A DNA stretch of 64,000 nt from Chrysopilus asiliformis (GCA_964034945.1 OZ035962.1:78761942-78825941), one strand, 5' to 3'; positions 21,570 to 32,420 are shown, counted from the stretch's first letter. Notes: generated by a model not told the origin, from the letters alone. Numbers and translations: made by a program.

Positions 21570-22146
21570 ATGTACAATATTTCAGTTATTTTTCGTCTGT
21601 GGGGACTAAGAGTTTTACACGCACACGTTTATACTCAGTCGATTTCTCATTTCGGCTGGCATAAATCAGATTGGGAAGATCTCTACAAGAAATCAACGAG
21701 AGGCGCATGGCATTGCAACAACATAAATCCGACTATAGAGTTAGAGTTTGGTGGACCAGATGACTACACCTGTTCCCTTATCCCCTGGACAGGTCCACTG
21801 TGTACACTCGAGTAAGCCATATGGGTCCAAATCGCCAATAGTCAATTTTGTCTACTCCGATGTACAAAACAATGCACAATAAAGATGTCCGAAATTGATT
21901 GCGAATTTTCATCTTGTTATATAATGTAGCAAAGCTATGGTTTCTTCCTGGTCAAATTCAATAGAACGTTATCAGACGATATCTGTACACTTTCAAACTT
22001 GTAGCGCAACTAAAGAATGTTTTTATAAACTAACGATTGGTGACTCCGTTTCTCACATATGCAATCTGGTCGGTCATTTGCGAACAGGAGGTTGTTTTCC
22101 TTTGCCTTTATGGCAAATTGATATGTTTGTTCAAAAATCTAGTTAA
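21570..22146 (+). CDS. Two-exon gene model, unrecognised cysteine-containing protein
   Basis: Exon 1 is open to 21811 and is followed by donor GTAAGC (21812). The intron is 21812-21929 (118 bp, ending tgtAG). Exon 2 is 21930-22146, ending in TAA. The join is phase-consistent (GA|C, Asp) and gives about 152 residues if translation starts at the ATG at 21570. Alternatively 21584-21585 (tatttcAG) is an acceptor and the true start lies upstream. The product has seven cysteines spread over both exons (…AWHCNN…, …DYTCSL…, …PLCTLD…, …FQTCSATKECFYK…, …SHICNL…, …GGCFPL…), several tryptophans and no transmembrane segment, which suggests a folded, perhaps secreted, disulphide-bonded protein. AATAAA at 22234-22239 could serve polyadenylation. 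I do not recognise the family. Confidence 0.5.
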
Positions 22147-22315
22147 ATAATTTGATTCTCCGAGCTTCTCTTTTAAAAATCTACTAAAAAGACGAATGGA
22201 ATTATATTCTTTTTTGACACAAAAATCCGAAATAATAAAGAAAAGTTAAACCTACCTTTTTTGTGAATTAGTCTTTTAATTTGTGTTAATATTTTAGTGC
22301 AGAACTAATTGCAGC

Positions 22316-22410
22316 ATACAAAAAAAGCCGGAAAGACAAAAAAAACCGGACACAAAAAAAACCGGAAAGATGTGAATAAAGACAGACAAAAATCTGTCCA
22401 TCTTTATTGG
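22316..22410 (+). repeat. Short 'aaaaaaccggaaagac' repeat and hairpin
   Basis: Three diverged units of about 17 bp (22320-22371), followed by the inverted pair 'aataaagacaga'/'tctgtccatctttatt' (22375-22409). Confidence 0.5.
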
Positions 22411-22504
22411 CGATTTAAAGTGGCTAAACCAGGTGGCCTGAAATTTAGCAAGGATGTTTACTTAAACCAAAAATATTTACTATAATTTATAATTTTATAA
22501 GCAA

Positions 22505-22863
22505 CTAGCACACCCTTCGTTGCCAGCTTAAAGTTTTTTGTGTAAATTTTAGAATGCCAAAAAACCATAAATAATTTAAAAACTTTTGGGAAAAACGTTA
22601 TCCTTACAGGACCTTCCGTTTTGAGATTAGCGACCTCAGAAACCCACTTATGCCAATTTTTCGCAGGAAAAACGGGGAAAAGGATATTTGCGTTATCCTT
22701 ACAGGACCTCTGTTTCGAATTTTGAAAATCTAACATAGCTAAAAACCTGCTCCTGGCAACGCAGATCACTTTGTCAAAAACCGCGTAAAAATCGGTCCAG
22801 TAGTTTTTCAGTTTTATAATCTCAAACAGAAAGACAAACATCCATTTTTATATACTAACATGA
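22505..22863 (-). mobile_element. Non-autonomous Helitron, family C2
   Basis: On the minus strand it begins TCATGTTAGTATATAAAAAT after host A and ends GGCAACGAAGGGTGTGCTAG before host T. Interior modules contain 'ggtcctgtaaggataacg' twice. It is homologous to 32587-33084. It encodes no protein; the 127-residue minus frame (22458-22841) is read-through. Confidence 0.8.
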
Positions 22864-23308
22864 TGCGCGTTTAATTTATCTATCTATATCTATACTGAGA
22901 AATATCGGAAAAAATTTGACAATCGATTTTGAAATAGTAGGTTATTGCCTATAAAACTAAGTTTCGGGATGACTTTACCCCATCCCCTTACTCCCCCACG
23001 TCTCGGGCTACTTTTTAATGGGTCTATGTTGGGGCTGGACCACCGACGAACATCTATGCCAAATTTCAGGCCAATCTGTTCAGTAGTTTGCCCGCAAAAG
23101 AGTAACATAGCGCAAAAACTAAGTTTCGAAATCACTTTACCCCCTCCCCTTACTCCCAGGACCCCTCGCGCTACTTTTCCATATGCCTATGTTGGAACCA
23201 GAACTACCACAGACACTAATGCCAAATTTCAAGTCAATCGGTTCAGCCGTTTTTGCGTGAAAGAGGAACAGGCAGACAGACAGACAGCCAGACAACAACT
23301 CATTTTTA

Positions 23309-24157
23309 AAAGCTTTTATTTAGCTTTGCCTTCGTGTCTGTTTGTCTGTCTGTTTGTCTGTCAGATCAAATCTTGCAACCCAATTTTGACCCACTTCCAC
23401 TTGTCCGATTGACTTGAAATTTTGCACACTTATATAAGTCCGATGACAATACAATATTTTCACTACTTCGTCCTTGTAAGGATAACGGAAGGTCCTGTAA
23501 GGATAACGTGATTATCCTTTTCTCCAAATTTTCCGGAAAAAAATCTATTCTGGTGGTTTTTGGGGTCGCTGAATCCGAATCTGTCATTAAAAAGTCAGTA
23601 AGGATAACGGAAGGTCCTGTAAGGATAACGTGATTATCCTTTTCTCCAAATTTTCCGGAAAAAAATCTATTCTGGGGTTTTTGGGGTCGCTAAATCCGAA
23701 TCTGCCATTAAAAAGTCTGTAAGGATAACGGAAGGTCCTGTAAGGATAACGTGGTTATCCCTTTCTCCAAATTTTCCGGAAAAAAATCTATTCTGGGGGT
23801 TTTTGGGGTCGCTGAATACGATTCTCAAGTTAAAAAGCCTGTAAGGACATCTCAAATGTAAGGATATATATTCGAAGACTAAAAAGAACAAAATAAAAAA
23901 AAAATTAAAAAAAAAAATTTAAAAAAAAGCTTTTATTAAAAAAGAATGCACTAAAAAGAAAAAAATAGTTTTCTGGACGCTGTGTATCACAAATATAAAA
24001 GCTTTTAAAAAGCGAGATAAAGCATAAAACAATAAAATAAAAATTTATCTCGCTTTTAAAAAGCTTTTATATTTGTGATACACAGCGTCCAGAAAATTAT
24101 TTTTTTCTTTTTAGTGCATTTTTTTTAATAAAAGCTTTTTTTTAAAAAAAAAATTTT
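23309..24157 (-). mobile_element. Repeat family D copy inserted in a Helitron
   Basis: Bounded by inward 'aaaagcttttattt' and outward 'aataaaagctttttttt', a short TIR. From left: 'tagctttgccttcg' with a (GTCT)n run, a tandem array (23476-23840), and a foldback core (23940-24115) whose arms 'agaaaaaaatagttttctgg', 'gctgtgtatcacaaatataa' pair with their complements. It is the reverse of 2290-3092. Confidence 0.65.
23476..23840 (+). repeat. Tandem repeat, three units of 121-122 bp
   Basis: Units start 'gtaaggataacggaaggtcc' at 23476, 23598 and 23719; a fourth start at 23841 decays at once. Each holds 'attttccggaaaaaaatcta' and 'ttttggggtcgctgaat'. The other family D copies carry about one unit, so this is a local amplification. 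Confidence 0.85.
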
Positions 24158-24188
24158 ATATATTAGTATGATTAGTATGATGATTAGT

Positions 24189-24337
24189 ATGATATATCTG
24201 TGGCCACAAGTCATAAGAGCCTAAGTCGATTTTCAGATCAAGATAAAAAGATCTGTATTTACTTTAATAGACAGAGCAATTTGGCTTAGCCTAAAAACAG
24301 ACTTAGGCCCTTATGACTTGTTGCCACAGATATATGT
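24189..24337. mobile_element. Palindromic MITE, 149 bp
   Basis: The left end 'gatatatctgtggccacaag' continuing 'tcataagagcctaagtc' pairs with 24299-24337 ('gacttaggcccttatgacttg…ccacagatatatgtc'), arms of about 37 bp. The centre is A/T-rich and non-coding. Confidence 0.75.
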
Positions 24338-24339
24338 CA

Positions 24340-26390
24340 TGTGGAATACTTTTGTTTATCTCGACAAAATTTAATTATTAAAAAAAGTAGTCAGAGTAGA
24401 AGGAATTCGTGAAATTGGAGAGTGAGGGGAGATTCAAAATATTTACATAAACTACATACTTTGTTATTCTTGCATGCAACAACTATCAAATGCATTGTTC
24501 TCTACAGATATTTATTTAAAAATCAGTTTAATTAACAAAAAATAAAACTATTTTCTTAAGACTACGCGAAAATCTATGAAATTTATCAAATTAGATCTTT
24601 TCTGATAAACAAGCTTTTTACAACAAAAAAAAATCGAACTTTTCAGACATTGAATAAAGAAATTTAAAAAATTATGATCGAATCAAAATTCTAACTGAAT
24701 TATTTAAACGATTTCAGAAATAACCCAGAAATCTATTAAATGCAAAAAAAAAGTTCTTCAGATAAGTTGGAGGTGCTTGAATATATTTTGATGGGGTCTA
24801 TTGAGTCGATTAGATTCAGCCATTTGGCGTGTTATACGAAAACAATTGCGAATCATCTAAATATGGTACTGCACGCATTTAATGTAAATGCAAATAACAT
24901 TGAGGAATAATTCACATCAGAGTGAAAATAAAAAAAATTATAATAATGTGAGATGCCCAGAAGAAGCACAACTTGAATGCAGAAAATAAGATCGGTTTGA
25001 GTTTAGATAAATCGACCTCTTCTCTAAACCCATGGCAATAAGCATAAAACGTGAAAATGCATTCAGAAAATAATAGAAACAAAATAATATGAAAATGGTA
25101 GAGACAAAATATTAGCAACGAGAAGCTTTTTTCCTTATACTGTCACCTAAAGTCGAAGGTGTGACAATGTTCCAAAGATAAGCGCCAGCAGATAGATATT
25201 CTGATTGGCATTAATAATGGATTATCACGAAATCGACCGACCACACTCTATGGAAATTTCTCTCGCTACTTTCAATCCAATTCAAGAGAAGTTTTTCCTT
25301 GACTTGTCCAGGTTTTCCCAGGTTTAAGACTTTGTATCTGAAGATGTGCAAAATTCGAGGAATAATATTGACTTGATCAGAATGCCAAAGTCAGGATTAT
25401 ATAAAAATTCAACGAAAAAAAAATCTATCATATAACCTTTGGTATTTTATGTTGGAAAAAGGACAACGAACATTATCCTTTTACAAATCATTCAACCTCA
25501 TCAAGCAACATAAAACCACATTTTTGTTTTTATTTTTATGATGCATAGAAATAAAACAAATCCGACATGAAAAATTCACGCGTCGTATACAAATTACCTG
25601 CTCAGTCCACTCAAATCCAATTCGCAATAAATTCTGAGTTGTAATACGAATCGAACGAAAACTCCACATGTGATATAAAGATGCTGTGATATAAAGATAT
25701 GATTCTGGATAACGTGAATTGATATATTAGGTCTGATCTTTAGATATACGTTTGGGGTTATGGTCTCTTTGCTCTTTGGTCTAATACCCACAGCTAAGAT
25801 AGAGTTCATAACAATCTTGGTTAGTATTTGACCGCCTAAATCATCTTCTAGATAGATGAAATGAAAGAGGATTTCAATGTGATTTTCCACCTAAATCTTC
25901 ATTCAATACACTCAGATACAAGAATATTATGTTGTGCTCTATGATTTGTGGGAGAGGTCAAATAAGGCCACATTCAGTGCAGATATTTCGTCTTGGAATT
26001 TAATATCATACAAGATGAAAATTATGAATTGTACATGCAGACAACGACAGCTGTACTAATAGTAAATTTCTACAGATTTCGATTTAATTTCTATTCAAAT
26101 ATTATTTATGATATCGAATTTTAACTATTTTTTGCTGGACTTTTTGTTGTATTTACACGGAAAATACATGTGGGGAGCAACCTCCCTCCCCCTCGCCCCC
26201 CACCTATGTATCATGATTCGGTCCCATATTTATGAGAAAAACGGCATAGCGGCCGAATATGGGACTGATTCGTATAAAAAATTGTGACAGTGACCAAATT
26301 TTTCAAGACACATTCCAACAAAAAAATCGTTTTTTCTTTTTTTTTTGAGAAGTGTTTTCTAAAATCACGGCACAGACTCAAACCCCATTA
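24340..26390. other. No firm feature
   Basis: AT-rich sequence. A minus-strand frame at 25594-25890 is long (98 codons) and ends near a possible donor (agcag|GTAATT), but its composition is ambiguous. A small inverted pair 'ggtcccatattt'/'gaatatgggac' lies at 26221-26266. Confidence 0.35.
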
Positions 26391-26397
26391 TATGGGT

Positions 26398-26632
26398 GCG
26401 ATTACGATTCCGATTACGATTCCGATTACGATTACGATTACAATTATGATTACGATTACGATTACGATTGCGATTACGATTACGATTGCGATTACGATTG
26501 CGATTGCGATTGCGATTACGATTACGATTAAGATTCCGATTACGATTACGATTACGATTACGATTACGATTACGATTACGATTACGATTACGATTACGAT
26601 TGCGATTACGATTACGATTGCGATTACGATTG
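26398..26632 (+). repeat. (GATTAC)n hexamer array, about 39 units
   Basis: Units GATTAC with variants GATTCC, GATTGC and AATTAT. In reading frames it gives TI or RL dipeptide runs (126- and 60-residue frames) with no coding meaning. Confidence 0.95.
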
Positions 26633-26749
26633 AGGCTTCTCGACCAATGAGATCAAAGCTTTGAATGATAGAGACATGAGAGCTGTGATCTTATTGGTCC
26701 AGGAAGCTCAATCGTAGTCGTAATCGCAACCATCAGTCTGAATTGAGCT
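26398..26749. mobile_element. Palindromic MITE (family G) with hexamer expansion
   Basis: The right half (26633-26749) matches the intact copy at 60541-60704: 'cttctcgaccaatgagatcaaagctt', then its complement, then 'gtctgaattgagct' at the end. The left TIR is replaced by a (GATTAC)n array where the intact copy has about four such units. Confidence 0.75.
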
Positions 26750-26916
26750 TAAGAAAGGGAAAGAATGGTCTAGTAACTTACTAAATTAAACGTAGGACGT
26801 TCGAGTTTTCGTATAACACAAACGGAGCTCACAAAACCCAGTCGCTGAATTTCGTTGAATTTTGTCGTTTAAAAAAATGATGTTTAATGTGTTGTTTACA
26901 TCTGACAGTCACTCGA

Positions 26917-27500
26917 TTTTTTATACCCGTATGGTGAAACCAAAGTGTATATTAACTTTGCCTTACCGTTTGTAACGCCAAGATCCCGTCATCACACACA
27001 AAAATGAATTACACCAGTGTGTTTAGAATGATGAAAAAAGTTGAATTTAGCATGTCCGTCCGTCTGTCCGTCCGTCCGTCTGTCTGTCCGGCTGTCTGTC
27101 CGTCTGTCTGTCTGTCCGTCTGTGGCGCGGATTGCGGGCGCACGGATTGAGCTAGAGACTTGAAATTTTGCGCAGATTCGTTTTTCGTAAAATGCGAGGC
27201 TAGGTTCATTAATGGGCAAAAATGGACCATTAGGGGGGTACCCCCCATACGAACGAAAACGGTTTTTGTGAATATCTCAAAAACGGTGCATCTTATCAAA
27301 AAAGTGCAAGAACAAAAGTTATTTAGGATATGATTCTACATAAAACTCCCATACATCAAAATCCGATTGGAACAAGTTTTTAAAAAATCTTATTGGAAAA
27401 TTTGAATTCAAATGAAATTTTGAAACGCCGTTCAATTAAATCACCATACGGGTTTTCAATAATTGCCAGATTGGCAATTATACCTTTTGTTATGTTTTCA
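26917..27500 (+). mobile_element. DINE-1/INE-1-like element, family A
   Basis: Order of parts: 5' 'tttttatacccgtatggtga' with a downstream partial complement ('gtatatta'), 'ttaccgtttgtaacgcc', 'cacaaaaatgaattacacc', 'gcatgtccgtccgtctgtc' running into a (GTCC/GTCT)n tract (27052-27122), a 'gcgcggattgcgggcgcacgg' block, 'ctcaaaaacggtgcatctta', 'catacatcaaaatccgattgg', and a 3' hairpin AATTGCC-AGATT-GGCAATT followed by 'ataccttttgttatgtttt'. This layout matches Drosophila DINE-1/INE-1 and 'mini-me' elements (TATACCC start, GTTTGTAACGC, GTCY microsatellite), which are non-autonomous Helentron relatives. It has no coding capacity. Confidence 0.75.
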
Positions 27501-27504
27501 CATA

Positions 27505-27645
27505 AAACTGCCGAATAAATTCAAATTTTGACTTAAGTGAATTAATTCCGCAATAGATATAAAATTCGCGGATAAAATTTTGGATAAAATTGGTTGGGAA
27601 ATTTAAGAAAAAATCGCAGGTCTGAACGGAGCCTAAGGGAACTTC
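27505..27645 (-). mobile_element. Family F half-element
   Basis: Its reverse complement matches the left half of 54555-54838 ('cgttcagacctgcgatttt', 'attttatccgcgaattttat', 'ttcacttaagtcaaaatttga'). Confidence 0.6.
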
Positions 27646-27649
27646 GTAA

Positions 27650-28220
27650 ATCAAAAATTGATGAATCCACATATAGAATGAAAGAATACTGCGATTTCCT
27701 ATAAACCACAAAATTTTTTGCAGAAATGTTCATAAAAATTTTTTTTATTATTTGTGATTTTTTTTTTTTTTTCTTTTATTGAAATTTTTGAAAATCCCGA
27801 CACTTATTTCTCGAGAATCGGCAAATATTGCAAATTCTCGAGAAATCGGGAAAAACAATTCTCGAGCCCAAACTCTAACTCTGACCGTAAATTTCGAATT
27901 TAAAATTTTTATTCAGCAATCTTTGTGAAGCAGCTACTAGATATTTATAAGGAATCAAAAATCGTTTTAATCAGGGTAAATTGTACGAAGACAAGAAGGT
28001 TGCACAGTGAGCAAAGACTTTTTTAAACTTACCATATAATTTGAAATTTTTTTCTACTAATAGTGATTTTCCTGCACATAACAAAATTCATAAGTAAGGA
28101 ATTTCAATCTATTATCAGGAAAATCAATATTTTTGGACAATATATGCGAAAATACCTCCAAGCTTAAAAATGAAAGGGGGAATATTCACACCATAAATAA
28201 TTGAACAGAACTCCAAAATT
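27650..28220. other. No supported feature
   Basis: AT-rich spacer. A local 'ctcgagaa' motif is repeated near 27812-27862. Confidence 0.4.
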
Positions 28221-28226
28221 TCCTCA

Positions 28227-28363
28227 GGCGTATTTTATGATCTCCATCGCTGGTGTAAAACAGAAGCCATTTCCCGAGACTCCAGCAAATTTATCCTCGC
28301 ATATATTTTGTTTGCCTGGTCTGACATCTACTTTTGTGTAAGCCCAAGAATCGTTTTGGAAAC
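28227..28363 (-). CDS. Candidate terminal exon, unrecognised protein
   Basis: A minus-strand acceptor (gaacttttcAG, complement at 28364-28365) opens a frame of about 45 codons to TGA: FQNDSWAYTKVDVRPGKQNI, then CEDKFAGVSGNGFCFTPAME and a short tail. It has two cysteines, protein-like composition and higher GC than its flanks. Upstream on the same strand (28413-28432) lies a 20-mer that also precedes the exon candidate at 41256. The frame continues open to an ATG at 28424. Product not recognised. Confidence 0.4.
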
Positions 28364-28493
28364 CTGAAAAGTTCACAGTACTATTTATTATGATGATTTC
28401 CACCCACAATCGTCCATAAAACAATAAAATTCATTCTAATGAATTTCGAATAAATAACTTAATTTCGAAATCCACCCCAAAAGTCAATGATTA

Positions 28494-28514
28494 TCTGACC
28501 GTGTGCGGTCAGAT
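28494..28514. repeat. Perfect short palindrome
   Basis: ATCTGACCG, loop tgtg, CGGTCAGAT (9-bp arms). Confidence 0.6.
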
Positions 28515-29106
28515 ATGAATTGCTTAATAATAGGTGCACATATGGCGATTTATATAAATATTGACTAAAATATTGTTTCTCACTAACACACAATTTGCTC
28601 TGGCCACGAAACCCATTTTATAAAACAAATTATTCCCATACAAATCTTAAATGTGCACCTTTAGGGATTGGTCGCAAAGTGAAGAGCTCTGGTTTCCTTT
28701 GTTTCAGCGTTTTAGTGGTTTTTACCTGGTCGGTCGTCGTGATCTGTTTCCGATTATTATTTTTTTTTACCAGAACAATTTCTATACGTGCCGAATGTCG
28801 GGATACGAGTCTGTACTCATATATTGATGTACAGACACAAAACTATCGATCGATCGAATTTAATAAACGTTAAAAGAAAAAATAATGAATGGAGCAATAT
28901 GGATCGCAGAACGCAAAGCAACCAGCCAACCAACCGCCCACGGTGTGGGTGGGTATATTGGGCAGTTATAATTACAAAAGATTGAACCTTAGATAATTCC
29001 CCTAAAGTTTACATAGCGGTTCTCAAAAGCTGACCGATTTAAGCAAAAGGCACCCTTCGATCTACATATACAATATTCAATATGTTTGCTACATAAAGTC
29101 ATAACA

Positions 29107-29286
29107 ATGTTGAACGTGTACATTGCATTTTATGCTGTACATATGCGCGACGGACACGAAAATCATTTCCAAAAGAAATTAATCGATTCTTTGCACGCGT
29201 CTTCGATCAAGTCATTATTGGAAGTTCATCCGTCCATACGAAAATTGAATGCTGAATCAATAAAACAAATCAAACAAAAATTGTGA
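29107..29286 (+). CDS. Possible small coding frame, unrecognised
   Basis: From an ATG at 29107 (or 29086) to TGA: MLNVYIAFYAVHMRDGHENH, then a lysine-, leucine- and serine-rich amphipathic tail ending KQIKQKL. The hydrophobic start followed by a soluble helix could fit a small secreted or membrane-attached protein, but I have no homology or splice support. A (GT)n run follows at 29317-29332. Confidence 0.3.
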   Translation: MLNVYIAFYAVHMRDGHENHFQKKLIDSLHASSIKSLLEVHPSIRKLNAESIKQIKQKL

Positions 29287-29384
29287 TATTCGTTGTTTGG
29301 GGTGATAGTGTGGTCATGTGTGTGTGTGTGTGTTTCGGGGTTTTGATTTTACAGAAAAACGTATTCAAATCCAACATAAACTAA

Positions 29385-30063
29385 TCATACTAATATATAA
29401 AAATGAGTTGGTGTCTGTCTGTCTGTTCCTCTCAAAAACGGCTGAACCGACGCAAAAACGGCTGAACCGATTGACTTGAAATTTGGCATGAGTGTCTGTG
29501 GTAGTTCTGGAGTGATATTCCATAACTTGTTTCAAGCGTTTGTATCGAGTTAGAAGAAAAAGTAGTATTCGCTAGGTCTGTTTTGCCCTGTCATTTATTT
29601 TAGTCGAAACAGAAACAGCGAATAACTACTTTTTCTTCTAACTCGAAACAAACGCTTGAAACAAGTTACGGAATTCCACTCCTGGTTCCAACATAGGCAT
29701 ACGGAAAAGTAGCGCGCGTGGTGGGGGGAGTAAGGGGAGGGGGTAAAGTTATCTCGAAACTTAGTTTTTGCGCTATGTTACTCTTTCGCGGGGAAACTAC
29801 TGAACAGATGTTCGTCGATGTTAGATGTTCGTCGATGTTAGATGTTCGTCGGGGGTCCAGCCCCAACATAGACCCATTAAAAAGTAGCCCAAGACGTGGG
29901 TGACTAAGGGGAGGGGGTAAAATGATCTCGAAACTTAGCTCTTCCTCTATGTAACCCTTTCGCGGGGAAACTACCGAGCAGATTGGCCTGAAGTTTAGCT
30001 TCAACATAGACCATAAAAAAAATTGAAAAAACTTAACCTGGCAACGACGAGTATGCAAGCTAG
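29385..30063 (+). mobile_element. Non-autonomous Helitron, family C1, with MITE insert
   Basis: It starts TCATACTAATATATAAAAAT after host A and ends GGCAACGACGAGTATGCAAG-CTAG before T. It is homologous to 13973-14467 plus an insert at 29511-29681. A 17-bp unit 'atgttcgtcgatgttag' is tandemly duplicated at 29814-29848. Frames of 130 and 61 residues are module read-through. Confidence 0.85.
29511..29681. mobile_element. Palindromic MITE inside the Helitron
   Basis: Arms of about 60 bp: 'agtgatattccataacttgt', 'ttcaagcgtttgtatcgagt', 'tagaagaaaaagtagtattc' against their complements at 29620-29680. The uninterrupted Helitron reads 'gttctggttcc'; here 'ctgg' borders both sides of the insert. Confidence 0.8.
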
Positions 30064-30295
30064 TAATAAATAAAAATCAACAATTTGTAATAAGGTCTAA
30101 ATTTCTTAAGCATATAAAAAATAACTTTGAAACGTAAAAAATATTACTCAGATCTTGAAAAATTGAAAAAATTTAATCGTAAGAGTTTTATGTGTTGAAA
30201 ATTACTTCATTTATTGTTGAAAATGACACTGTTTTCTATTAAATATTATGCTTCGGGTTGTAATTTTACTGCATTTAATGAATTAAGATTCAAAA

Positions 30296-30885
30296 ACATA
30301 AGAAAAGCTACAATAGGCCCAATCGTCAAAATGTGTGGAAGAGGGGAGAGGGATTCGTCCGATTGGATTTTGATGTATGAAACAGTGATGTAAAATTGTA
30401 TTCTAAACACATTTCGTCTTTATCAATTTTTCAATACTGTGCACCGTTTTCGAGAAACCAGAAAAAAATTATTCAATTTGTATGTGGGAGGGGGAACGAA
30501 CTGGATTTTGATGTATATATTGTATAAGTTATGTAAAATCATATTTAAATCATATTTTACCTTAAATTTTTCAATACAACTCGCCGTTTTCGAGAAAATG
30601 GTAAAACTGGTTCGGTTATATCTTGGAGGGGGGAAGAAATAGTCGAATTTTGCCAATTCAAGAACTTACATAGACTAGCTATTTACGAGAAACGCAACTA
30701 TACAAAATTTTAAGTCTCTAGCTTAATCGTTTCGAAAGTTATGGTGTTCACAGACAGACAGACAGATAGACAAATAGATGGATGGTCATCCCTAACACCG
30801 TGGTGTAGCTCATTTTTGTGGCCGACAATTTTTTCGATGGGTAACAAATGGTATACTAAATCCAATATACTCTATAAAAATTGAA
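30296..30885 (-). mobile_element. DINE-like family B copy
   Basis: Read in reverse: 'gtatattggatttagtatac', 'tttgttacccatcga', 'ccacaaaaatgagctacacc', a (TCTG)n run, pyrimidine-rich blocks, 'cgttttcgagaaa' motifs and a 3' end 'attgtagcttttcttatgttt'. It is complete from 5' signature to 3' signature. Confidence 0.7.
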
Positions 30886-30889
30886 GAAA

Positions 30890-32418
30890 TATAAAAATTG
30901 GTTTTGTAAATTTTTAGTCGTACGATTATATCAAAATTTTATTGTCGTATATCAAGACCGGATACAAAACATTGACCATCGGATATCAAAAGGCTTATAT
31001 CGAGGTGTCGTAAATCGAAAGCCACATATATTTATTTCATACTTCTCGTCCCTAATAGATTCAGCCTTGCTAAGAATTTTTTTATGATTTCTATTTATTG
31101 TGTTCTATTTTTGAAAAAATGCAATTTTTTTGTGTTTTTCGGTTTTGTAAATTTTTAGTTGGTGGTTTTCCTGGTTCTACTGTGAAAGTAAATCATTATC
31201 GAGGGCAGTACCTACAATTTCTAAATAAATGTTTTTGACGCAGTGGCATCTGAAGCATGTTTCGATTTCTAGTGGTTGACAAAATTATAAATTATGTTTC
31301 TGAGGCGGCCAATTAAGCATGTTCAATGATTTAATTGATAAGCGTCAGGTGGTATCGACGGTGACAAACAGTAAAAATGCTATTAAATATTAATAATTCA
31401 TGCAATTTCAGATTGGTCAGTGGAGACATTTAACATTTAGGTACGAATAGTCTCGATTGGATGGCTTCTGTGTGTAGAACATAGAAAATATTGATAGTGC
31501 ATTACAAAACATCTTGGCTAATGGCATGCATTCAAGACGGTAATTAAAATGCCAGAATGATGCTTACTGCTCCAATCCGAGATCGATTCATCTTATTCAC
31601 ACGGCTACATCGATCTATGCAACTATGCGTACAAGAATTGTATAGAAAAATATGTTAAATGTTCTTCAATTAAGCCAGCATCTGTCGAATGGATGGTAAT
31701 TAACGTGTATGTTATAAGAGAGAAGAGCTCTGATAAAAAAGATCTCCTTCCAAGATGGCCAACTTAATGCGCACGCAAAGTCATTTGCGTTTATGTTTCG
31801 CAATAATTCATTGGTGAGACCGAAACTGATCTTCAATGTGCGAAAATTACAGTAGTTTACTTATACACCGATAGGAAAATATTTTCATGTTACACATAGC
31901 AGAATATTGTAACATTTTTAGTCCTTTCCATATTTCTATGTTGAATTGTATTGCACTTGCAAGGCGGTTATGTGAACCAGAAAATCCCAAGTTACAGAGA
32001 ATGTTGATGCCTAGGGTTGAAATATATTTCACTGATCTGAATCTTCAACGTGCAAAAAATATTAAATCTTAAATGTTTTTCAAGAGGCGGTTTAAGATGT
32101 GGCCGAGATAGATGATGATTGCGACGATTTCTAACATTAATGGGACTATGAACGGTTACGTCTATGTACTGCAAAGAACGCAACTATAATGATGACATAT
32201 TGCAAGTTAAATGCCCAGCCTGTTTTAATTGTCTAACCGATGAAGTTTAATCATCTTAGAAATATTTTACACAATGAATTTCTAAAATCACACAATTTCC
32301 CACAACGGTAGAGTTGTTTAGATAAAATATTGTCAAAAAACCAAAAATAAATAAAAATCGAATGCTGCGTAGAAAAAAAAAATGCGTAGAAAAGATATGT
32401 TAGCGTAGATGTGCTGAA
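30890..32418. other. No supported feature
   Basis: Mixed AT-rich sequence. The overlapping opposite-strand frames at 31847-32183 give no consistent gene. Confidence 0.4.
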
Positions 32419-32420
32419 CC

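Larger units (their letters stand above)
22945..24171 (-). mobile_element. Helitron family C1 copy, 3'-truncated, with family D insert
   Basis: 22950-23308 matches the C1 interior (modules with 'ccaatctgttcagtag', 'cccgcaaaagagtaacatag'). After 'caactcattttta' the C1 sequence is interrupted by family D (23309-24157) and resumes with 'tatatattagtatga' (24158-24171), the complement of the Helitron 5' end. The CTAG end is missing. The tail is followed by extra tandem 'ttagtatga' units (24172-24191). Confidence 0.7.

Noticed and set aside
22945..23412. 155-residue frame (and relatives at 13949-14398, 29666-30058)
   Set aside because: Module read-through in Helitron family C1; homologous frames occur on either strand and break differently in each copy.
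23476..23840. Regularly spaced repeats resembling a CRISPR array
   Set aside because: The whole 121-bp unit repeats, with no unique spacers, in a eukaryotic transposon.
26284..26664. 126-residue TITITI and 60-residue RLRLRL frames
   Set aside because: Read-through of the GATTAC hexamer array.
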